64,000 nt of DNA, from NCBI GenBank assembly GCA_030867875.1, contig JAOWCC010000936.1, forward strand, positions 16,934,095 to 16,998,094, in the 5' to 3' direction. Position 1 is the stretch's first letter; every line of letters begins with the position of its first letter. Positions 52,245 through 61,405 of the stretch are shown piece after piece. The notes under the pieces are model-generated. The model was not told the origin of the DNA. It made no database searches and saw nothing but the letters and a program-made list of their open reading frames with translations. A program made the translations under genes and the position numbers. Source of the stretch: Actinernus sp. WN-2022 (lineage: Eukaryota > Cnidaria > Anthozoa > Actiniaria > Actinernidae).

Positions 52245-55200
52245 TGTACACAGCTACGTCCTAAAAGATTTCCCTTGATCAATGTAAATAGCAAATTTGC
52301 TACATTGTTTCCGATTGAACACTTTATTGGGTTCCTTTAGCTTAGCGTTAACATCAACCATATTATCTATTTACCAAAGCATCCGGGATTTATGGCAATA
52401 TTTATATGCCTTTGATTTTTTGCAACTGGTGCATTTTTCAATTCACATCTTTGCAGTAATGAAGGAAAATGGAAAAGGGGAGATGCTGTATGTGAGAAAA
52501 CTTGATAAGACTTCTCGGAATTTATTAACACTATGGCATTGGTCCGTCGGATATTTGTTTCTGTTTCCCATTCAGATGTTTTGCGGCCGGTTTCGCTTTC
52601 CCATGAAAATCGCAAGCAAAATCGGTTCATAGTCCGTAAAGAGACGAACACGGGAATTTATGTCGGGAAATTAGCAAATCTAAGATGACAATGGATATTC
52701 GATCGCTGGTGCAATGCCTCTGTTCGCCGCTCAAGCTAAGAGCAAATATCAACATCTATATGAAATAAATATAAGCACCAGGGAAACAAGAAGAGGGAAT
52801 TAAAGTGTAGTAGAATCTAGAGTATTGCAGATTAACTAGAAGATAATTGAAATTGCCGCGTTCAACAGACCATCACTTATGGCAAAGACCGGTTTTCGAG
52901 TGTATAGATAGCGTACCATAAACTATCGCAAACAGGCACTATGATATTCGTTACTCAATCGCAAATCCCGCTTTAATTCTATTATGATTGAGCCAGCAAA
53001 TCTTCATGTCATTACAACAAAGTTCTCACCTTACTTATTCATCTGCAATACAACAGCGACTTTCGGAGGTCGAGCCATGAATGAAAACCAAATGAACAAG
53101 AGAATAGTTGAACTAAGCGTTCCCAAATTCGCCTCGCTCTCCTTGGACGCACAGACATCCTTGTCCATGCGTTTTAGATGGTGAAGTGTAAGAGGCAGCC
53201 GTGTACAGAATGCTCCGAGCGCATTGTCAACGCCAGTGTTTTCAGCAATACTTCTAACCAGCCACACTCTATTGTGACGTCAATAACCGCGCGCGTTACG
53301 TCACTTTTATGACTTGTAATCAGATGTACACAGCTACGTCCTAAAAGATTTCCCTTGATCAATGTAAATAGCAAATTTGCTAGATTGTTTCCGATTGAAC
53401 ACGGCTTTATTGGGTTTCTTTAGCTTTGCGTTAACATCAACCATATTATTTATTTACCAAAGCATCCGGGATTTGTGGCAATATTTATATGCCTTTGATT
53501 TTTTGCAACTGGTGCATTTTTCAATTCACATCTTTGCAGTAATGAAGGAAAATGGAAAAGGAGAGATGCTGTATGTGAGAAAACTTGATAAGACTTCTCG
53601 GAACTTATTAACACTATGGCATTGGTCCGCCGGAGATTTGTTTCTGTTTCCCATTCAGATGTTTTGCGGCCGGTTTCGCTTTCCCATGAAAATCGCAAGC
53701 AAAATCGGTTCATAGTCCGTAAAGAGACGAACACGGGAATTTATGTCGGGAAATTAGCAAATCTAAGATGACAATGGATATTCGATCGCTGGTGCAATGC
53801 CTCTGTTCGCCGCTCAAGCTAAGAGCAAATATCAACATCTATATGAAATAAATATAAGCACCAGGGAAACAAGAAGAGGGAATTAAAGTGTAGTAGAATC
53901 TAGAGTATTGCAGATTAACTAGAAGATAATTGAAATTGCCGCGTTCAACAGACCATCACTTATGGCAAAGTCCGGTTTTCGAGTGTATAGATAGCGTACC
54001 ATAAACTATCGCAAACAGGTACTATGATATTCGTTACTCAATCGCAAATCCCGCTTTAATTCTATTATGATTGAGCCAGCAAATCTTCATGTCATTACAA
54101 CAAAGTTCTCACCTTACTTATTCATCTGCAATACAACAGCGACTTTCGGCGGTCGAGCCATGAATGAAAACCAAATGAACAAGAGAATAGTTGAACTAAG
54201 CGTTCCCAAATTCGACTCGCTCTCCTTGTACGCACAGGCATCGTTGTCCATGTGTTTTAGATGGTGAAGTGTAAGAGGCAGCCGTGTACAGAATGCTCCG
54301 AGCGCATTGTCAACGCCAGTTTTTTCTGCAATACTTCTAACCAGCCACACTCTATTGTGACGTCAATAACCGCGCGCGTTACGTCACTTTTATGACTTGT
54401 AATCAGATGTACACAGCTACGTCCTAAAAGATTTCCCTTGATCAATGTAAATAGCAAATTTGCTAGATTGTTTCCGATTGAACACGGCTTTATTGGGTTT
54501 CTTTAGCTTAGCGTTAACATCAACCATATTATTTATTTACCAAAGCATCCGGGATTTGTGGCAATATTTATATGCCTTTTATTTTTTGCAACTGGTGCAT
54601 TTTTCAATTCACATCTTTGCAGTAATGAAGGAAAATGGAAAAGGAGAGATGCTGTAGGTGAGAAAACTTGATAAGACTTCTCGGAACTTATTAACACTAT
54701 GGCATTGGTCCGTCGGAGATTTGTTTCTGTTTCCCATTCAGATGTTTTGCGGCCGGTTTCGCTTTCCCATGAAAATCGCAAGCAAAATCGGTTCATAGTC
54801 CGTAAAGAGACGAACACGGGAATTTATGTCGGGAAATTAGCAAATCTAAGATGAGAATGGATATTCGATCGCTGGTGCAATGCCTCTGTTCGCCGCTCAA
54901 GCTAAGAGCAAATATCAACATCTATATGAAATAAATATAAGCACCAGGGAAACAAGAAGAGGGAATTAAAGTGTAGTAGAATCTAGAGTATTGCAGATTA
55001 ACTAGAAGATAATTGAAATTGCCGCGTTCAACAGACCATCACTTATGGCAAAGACCGGTTTTCGAGTGTATAGATAGCGTACCATAAACTATCGCAAACA
55101 GGCACTATGATATTCGTTACTCAATCGCAAATCCCGCTTTAATTCTATTATGATTGAGCCAGAAAATCTTCATGTCATTACAACAAAGTTCTCACCTTAC

Positions 55201-55266
55201 TTATTCATCTGCAATACAACAGCGACTTTCGGAGGTCGAGCCATGAATGAAAACCAAATGAACAAG

Positions 55267-56155
55267 AAAATAATAATAATAATAATAATGTTTAATTCTT
55301 ATATAGCGCAATTCTCCTAAGAAAGCCCGAATGCGCTTTACAATGTACAATTTAAAAATACGCAATAAAACTAGTTACAATTCAATAAAATGAAACGAAA
55401 AACATGTATATGAATATAAATAAATGTGAATATAGATAATGAACTATGTAAACTATGACTAAAAATTGAAGTAAAAATTGAAGTAAAAGTAAAAGTAGAG
55501 TGCAAACAATAAAAACATGCGACAACACCAGCCAAATAGCACAAAACAGCACCAATTAAATAAGAAAAGGGAAGGATGTTGGCACTATTCAGTACTATTC
55601 AGCTAAAACAGCCGCCACATGCCGCCACATGCACTCTAAGAAAGCAAAAGTCAATAATTATCAATAAAATTAGAAAAAAGCCTTCCTAAAAAGATGGGTC
55701 TTGAGCCTGGACTTAAAGATACTGACAGACGGACTGATCTTAATATCAAGGGGAAGTTCATTCCACAATTTTGGTCCAGATACAGAAAAAGCTCTATTAC
55801 CACAAGATTTAAGATTATATGAAGGCTGGTGAAAGAGAAGTTGATTAGATGACCTAAGACTACGCACCGGAGCATATTGGACAAGTAACTCGCTTAGATA
55901 CGATGGTGCAGTATTATTCATAATTTTAAAACAATAGAGCAAGATTTTGAAATTAATGCGCTGCTCCACTGGGAGCCAATGTAGCTCTATGAGCAAAGGA
56001 GTTATGTACTCAGCCTTGCGCGATAGCGTTATGAGTCTCGCAGCCGTATTAAGTACATATTGTAGCCTTTGTAATAAATAGGACGGGAGTCCACAGAGAA
56101 GCGCATTATATCCATCAATTTTCGAAACAACAAATGCATTAACTAACGTTTTGGT
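55267..56155 (-). pseudogene. 5'-truncated LINE inserted in a satellite unit
   Basis: 3' tail: AAT repeats then AATTCTTATATAGCGCAATT on +. The minus-strand frame (about 56160-55670) gives LVNAFVVSKIDGYNALLCG, LQYVLNTAARLITL, ITPLLIELHWLPVEQRINFK, YCFKIMNNTAPSYLSELL, SLRSSNQLLFH and FSVSGPKLWNELPLDIK, ending FKSRLKTHLFRKAFF. This is the standard C-terminal tail of CR1/L2/Rex-type RT. No catalytic core. The insertion splits GAACAAGAGAATAGTTGAAC of the satellite unit. Its 3' end resembles the SINE tail at 12455. Confidence 0.85.
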
Positions 56156-57229
56156 TAGTTGAACTAGCGTTCCCAAATTCGCCTCGCTCTCCTTGTACGC
56201 ACAGACATCCTTGTCCATGCGTTTTAGATGGTGAAGTGTAAGAGGCAGCCGTGTACAGAATGCTCCGAGCGCATTGTCAACGCCAGTTTTTTCGGCAATA
56301 CTTCTAACCAGCCACACTCTATTGTGACGTCTTTAACCGCGCGCGTTACGTCACTTTTACGACTTGTAATCAGATGTACACAGCTACGTCCTAAACGATT
56401 TCCCTTGATCAATGGAAATAGCAAATTTGCTAGATTGTTTCCGATTGAACACTTTATTGGGTTCCTTTAGCTTAGATTTAACATCAACCATATTATTTAT
56501 TTACCAAAGCATCCGGGATTTATGGCAATATGTATATGCCTTTGATTTTTTGCAACTGGTGCATTTTTCAATTCACATCTTTGCAGTAATGAAGGAAAAT
56601 GGAAAAGGAGAGATGCTGTATGTGAGAAAACTTGATAAGACTTCTCGGAACTTATTAACACTATGGCATTGGTCCGTCGGAGATTTGTTTCTGTTTCCCA
56701 TTCAGATGTTTTGCGGCCGGTTTCGCTTTCCCATGAAAATCGCAAGCAAAATCGGTTCATAGTCCGTAAAGAGACGAACACGGGAATTTATGTCGGGAAA
56801 TTAGCAAATCTAAGATGACAATAGATATTCGATCGCTGCTGCAATGCCTCTGTTCGCCGCTCAAGCTAAGAGCAAATATCAACATCTATATGAAATAAAT
56901 ATAAGCACCAGGGAAACAAGAAGAGGGAATTAAAGTGTAGTAGAATCTAGAGTATTGCAGATTAACTAGAAGATAATTGAAATTGCCGCGTTCAACAGAC
57001 CATCACTTATGGCAAAGACCGGTTTTCGAGTGTATAGATAGCGTACCATAAACTATCGCAAACAGGCACTATGATATTCGTTACCAAGAGAGGATAACTA
57101 AGAGAGCCGATCTCCAATACATGGGTCTGTTCCAACGTGAATGTTTCAAAATCTATTTTTAGACCTTATGTACAAAAATAGAAACCAATCGGATTGGTTC
57201 GCTTAGTCACGTGACTACGTAACAAACAT

Positions 57230-57715
57230 GGCGGACCTCCAGTGCAGTGGACTAGTTTCAGTGCCCTTGTGGACGAAATTAAGGAAAACTCAGACGGCTA
57301 AGAGAACGTCCAGTGTGGTTTGTAGCAGAAAGTGGTGATTCAGAATCAGATGAATAGCGCCTCAGAACTTAAGAGTCTTGAGCTTGAAGACAGCGGAGAC
57401 GACGCGCCTTCGGCAAGCTCTCAGTCTCAGTTATCGGATTCATTGATCTTAGTCAAGCTCTAGCTCCTCTAAAGAATATTTTTACCCAGGGCCAGGTATG
57501 GAAAAAGACAAATATCGTAAAACTTCTAAAAAAAAGGCCTCCTGAAGCCGCCTTGCAGTAAAATTTCGCCTAAGGCAAAAAACGCAACGCGTCGAAAGTC
57601 ACAAATGTCGACGACCTGGAGACTGAGGAAAACAATGTAAATGTAGAGAAAACAATGAGGTCAGCTAGAGATCAAAACTTTTTCTCACTTAGAGCTTGGT
57701 TACCTTACTGAAAAT
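57230..57715 (+). pseudogene. Exon-like coding remnant in the TIR element, N-terminal side
   Basis: The ATG at 57230 opens MADLQCSGLVSV. A different frame then reads EERPVWFVAESGDSESDE, then ELEDSGDDAPSASSQSQLSD and SSSSSKEYFYPGPGMEKDKY. A later frame reads KVTNVDDLETEENNVNVE. The acidic, Ser-rich character across shifted frames suggests a decayed coding exon. I do not recognise the protein. Confidence 0.35.
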
Positions 57716-57915
57716 AAAGAATGGATTTGGAATTGACTGCCAACAATTCTGGCATCCTTCATATTTGTTTGGCCATAACTCTAAAACAATATGCTCTTCT
57801 ACTTCAAAAATTGTTCATTCAACTCAAAAACATTTTATTTCATTTGGAAATAAATATTTTAATGTCATTTCAACCCAAGAATACCTCTCTATTATTGTCA
57901 ATAGACAGTAGAGTA

Positions 57916-58075
57916 AGGGCCTGATTACATGATGTGGACTGGCCTGCCAGTTTACCAGGCTGAAGGATTTGGTGGTCTGGCTTGCTTTAGCTGTGAAACA
58001 CACCAAAAATTACTCTGCGTCTACATGAGGCACTCTCCAAACTGGTTCTGAGTCTGCCTCATGTAATCAGGCCCT
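57916..58075. mobile_element. MITE with 17-bp TIRs (AGGGCCTGATTACATGA)
   Basis: AGGGCCTGATTACATGA at 57916 and TCATGTAATCAGGCCCT ending 58075 are perfect inverted complements. About 160 bp, nested in the 4.4-kb element. TA/AA flanks; no coding potential. Confidence 0.75.
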
Positions 58076-58115
58076 AACTGTTGTTGTAATACATGTAGCT
58101 AAAAAATGAGAGCCA

Positions 58116-58221
58116 GTGTTTCACCAGGGGATCCAAACAGCAAGAACAGATGAAAGCACAAGGCCGCTTCGGCCAAGTGCTTTTATTGGTTCGAGGTGTT
58201 TGGATCCCCTGGTGAAACACG
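58116..58221. repeat. Hairpin element
   Basis: GTGTTTCACCAGGGGATCCA (58117) is mirrored by TGGATCCCCTGGTGAAACAC (58200-58219). The inner part has a small GGCCGCTTCGGCC palindrome. Confidence 0.7.
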
Positions 58222-58349
58222 ATGCTAGAGTTTTTGATATGACTCAATGCCTGCATTCATAAATCATTAGAAAGTATTGTTTGCCTGGTATTTTATTGCA
58301 TGCAATTATAGACTACAAGGGTTGTGACTGTTATTTTCTCATGGTCATT

Positions 58350-58432
58350 TCAACAAACGGACTGATAGTGTAGTGGACAAGACAGGACTAGCAGCTGGTT
58401 GCAAGCAAGGTTTGAGTCACACTCCAGACATG
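58350..58432 (+). repeat. tRNA-like remnant
   Basis: CTGATAGTGTAGTGGACAAG (A-box-like) and CAAGGTTTGAGTCACACTCC (T-arm-like) resemble the better preserved tRNA-like unit at 60372. The arms do not pair well. Confidence 0.35.
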
Positions 58433-58534
58433 GATTTTTATTTCCTTCTTTTCTTTTACTTCTCATCATTCCTGTGATGTAATTCTTTATTAAAATGCAA
58501 GTGTCTTGATCAGTTTTTGAACTCATTCGAGCAA

Positions 58535-58625
58535 CCTTGATCTGGCATTTCATTGGAGATCAAGATTCATCTGTCATTTCATTGGAGATCTGATCTTCAT
58601 GTGGAGTTTCATTGTGTATCAAGGT
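58535..58625. repeat. Short degenerate tandem repeat
   Basis: Three ~33-bp repeats around TCATTTCATTGGAGATC (58548, 58576) and GGAGTTTCATTGTGTATC (58603). A second mini-repeat, GGACTTGTTGGGGACCAT, follows near 58735-58780. Confidence 0.55.
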
Positions 58626-59047
58626 ACATGCACCTGACCAAAATGGGATGACCTGATTGGTTGTTGAACTCATTAATTATTCATGAGTTTGACAAGTACT
58701 TTGGAAATTTTCCAAACATATCTCAATCGGTGGGGCATTTTGACTTGTTGGGGACCATTGGACTTGTTGGGGACCATCGGACATTTTAGGAGTGGGTCTA
58801 GGTGTGGACGAGATTGGAGAAAATTCATGAACCAACATGGCACATGGCTTTAAGTTGAAGCAAACTGGACTTTCAACACAAATTACAAACCAACCAACAT
58901 GCAGATGTTTTCATAGACCTAGTACTGAGAAAGCAATAATATTGATTGATACATGTGGTCTGAAGCTTCTAATCAACTGAACTCACTGTGATATTTGACT
59001 GAGCTCTCTGTACAGTGTCTTTACAGTATTGTAACTTATGTGGATGT

Positions 59048-59478
59048 TAAAGTGCCTATAGATAAGCCCAAATTTGTTATCATTAATATTTATCAATTCT
59101 ACAGCAAGTGGACAGGTGGATAGTAAAATATTTGATTTGAATGTTGCACTTACAAGTTAATAGTTTATATTTGGAATATGGTAATTATGTGATGTCACAG
59201 GATGAAACTACTTCTGATTTATACAATATAGTTGATAAAATAACCGCTATTATAAGGCCCAAATATAACATGGATGTGTAGAAAAAATGTATCTGCCAGC
59301 ACATTTTTGTATAATAAATAAAGCCTCCTGTGACATCACGTAATTAACATATTGGAAATCAAAACCTCTAACTTGTAGATGCAATATTCAAATCAATAAA
59401 TATTTTAATAATCACCTATTTACTTTATATGTAGAATCTATTTCAGTGATAAAAATTAGGCTTATTGGCACTTCAAGG
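59048..59478. mobile_element. Large foldback element, ~150-bp arms
   Basis: Left arm about 59048-59202 (TTAAAGTGCCTATAGATAAG ... TGATGTCACAGGA) and right arm about 59329-59478 (TCCTGTGACATCACGTAATT ... GGCTTATTGGCACTTCAAGG) are diverged inverted complements around a ~125-bp centre. Nested in the 4.4-kb TIR element. Confidence 0.75.
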
Positions 59479-60272
59479 GGTGTCCAACCTTAACACCCAT
59501 TGGACGTTAAACAGAACACCAAGAACATGTTGATGGTCCCTTAGTGAAACATTTAACTTAATAAAATCTGAAATTTAAATACCCAGGGGTGGGGGCATTC
59601 ATGGGGTTTGGAATAGACTGAAACATTTACATTGTATACTGCCCAACAAAAAGTGCAGGGTTGTCAGTAATAAAATTTACTAATGTAGATAGCAGGCTAC
59701 TACTGTCTTTACAAGGTGGTGAGACATGGGCATCTTGATTATCAAAGATTAAAAGAAAAATATTATGCATTCAATTTATGAATTTTGAGGTTGGCATTTG
59801 CTCAAATAAATTAAAGCAGCTCTCTGGTCCCTTCCTGATTTTTCAAAAGGTGGTCTCATTAATAATTATTTCTGGGACTGCTTAATTTATGTACATGTAA
59901 TTAGGGTCACATGCAATCAGGACGTCTGCCATTAATTAGAGCCATATGCATGCATTAGCCCTGTCTTAGAGCTAGGCCATAATATATTATGTCATTAGCT
60001 TTAACCCCAATATCCAGGAGGAAAATAAATAAATATATATACAGGATCGGATGGACCGGTTGTGCACCAGGCACCGTGCATGCCCATAGTCGCCTACGGT
60101 CCTTAACCAGCATTTTTAACTCAAATGGTATACTGTTAGTACATGGTGGGTCCTGAAAATAGAGTCGATCGCCTGCTCAGATCTGATTTCCAGGAGCCTG
60201 GGAGCTAGTCTGAAATGTCTGAAATCCAGTGTGATGCAGTCCACCTTTTGAAAAAATCGAGTTATATATATA

Positions 60273-60472
60273 TATAATCAGAATAAAGGTGAAAGAGAAA
60301 ATACTCCCAGGAGTACCCACGGTTACGTTCCACAATGTCACGATCAACTGGCTGCATTGTCAGCATGGTTGGTCCTGATGGTGTAGTGGTAACAGCGGCC
60401 TAGTATGCCGAGGCCGTGGGTTCAAATCCCACTCAGGGCACATATTTTCTCTTTCACCTTTATTCTGATTAT
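60273..60472. mobile_element. 200-bp TIR element enclosing a tRNA-like sequence
   Basis: Perfect 30-bp inverted arms: ATAATCAGAATAAAGGTGAA... at 60273-60302 and its complement at 60443-60472. The right arm begins only a few bases after the 3' end of the tRNA-like sequence at 60372-60440. It lies in AT-rich (TATA)n context. Confidence 0.7.
60372..60440 (+). tRNA. tRNA-like sequence, possibly tRNA-derived element body
   Basis: GTCCTGA pairs with TCAGGGC as a 7-bp acceptor stem (one G-U). The A box GGTGTAGTGGTAACAG is followed by a GCGGC/GCCGA anticodon arm with loop CTAGTAT (anticodon position would read AGT) and one non-paired end base. A perfect T arm GTGGG-TTCAAAT-CCCAC contains the B box. 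The D-arm stem is weak and the enclosing TIR argues for a mobile tRNA-derived unit, not a conserved tRNA gene. Transcription by pol III is plausible. No T-run terminator lies immediately after it, but TTTT occurs at 60446. Confidence 0.5.
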
Positions 60473-60953
60473 TTATATATAGAGATGGTTTCTTCTTTAT
60501 ACTGTTTATATATTTATATATATATTGATATTGATATAGGAGCCATTAACGAGTAATATTAGTGTCTCATTATGCCCTTGTTTAATACATCTACCACCTG
60601 TTTTGGGGTCAGTTTTGTGTTTTCTGCATTCTTCATTTTACTACCACATCATTTTTAGTGGCTTATTATTTTTACCCTAGAAACCTGTTTAATGTATTAT
60701 AAATTACTGCATACCGTACATTAATATTATAATATTAACTGAGTCTGTTGTAGGCTGTACAAAAACATTAAAAGCATTGTGCTTTGGATATGCTCGCAGG
60801 GTACTGGATTCGTTTCTTGTCATAGCCATAAAAATCACGTGTATACGTGCAAGCATTGCTACCTTCAAGTTGACAACCTAGTAGGTACCGTGTCACAGGA
60901 AATCCAAAGAGTTCACAGTGATCTTGCCTCTTGGAGACCTGACCTCGATATAA

Positions 60954-61405
60954 TTTCCCTACTTTGGCGATGTCAACAAGACAGATCGGGCCAGTTTCCT
61001 TCCAGTAATTCTTTCAAACCTTGGTGACAGGAAGGCAGTGTATGTTCCTGGCACTATTACTTCCAGCTCAGTTTCTTGTGATAATATGTTCAAGCTTTTG
61101 CAGGAGTCTCGGGAGGAGTGGAACACCCGACGGCCGATTTCTGTCAGCTTCCACAAGACCATAGCTAGTCTTGCCACAGTCTCTTCACGAAAGTTTCACC
61201 TGGTTTGTTAACACCGTTTCCCCCGGTGATTCCTTTAAAATATCAGGTGAATGCTTTTCCCATTTTGTCTCATCTCCAGCAGATTAGGTTCTTCTTTAAG
61301 GATGCGAATTTAGCTTTTCCTCGGTGCACCCGTACGGCCTTCGACTCGGATTACGCGCCATTTTTATACACCGAACCGCGCAGTTCCTGGGACCGAATTT
61401 TCTAA
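60954..61405 (+). pseudogene. Exon-like coding remnant in the TIR element, C-terminal side
   Basis: A frame open for 85 codons from 60954 reads FPYFGDVNKTDRASFLPVI, KAVYVPGTITSSSVSCDNM and LLQESREEWNTRRPISVSF, up to a possible donor at 61203 (CACCTG then GTTTGT). After a short gap with a TATCAG acceptor at about 61244, a second frame reads VNAFPILSHLQQIRFFFKD, LAFPRCTRTAFDSDYAPFL and TEPRSSWDRIF, with a stop at 61403-61405, about 60 bp before the perfect TIR. Codon-like composition and splice-like borders suggest two terminal exons of a gene read rightward. The family is not recognised. It could be a transposase of an unassigned type or captured host sequence. Confidence 0.4.

Noticed and set aside
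52984..54350. Minus-strand 78- and 94-codon frames in each satellite unit as genes
   Set aside because: They overlap the plus frames, match no family, and one satellite unit breaks a frame; kept only as a low-level observation.
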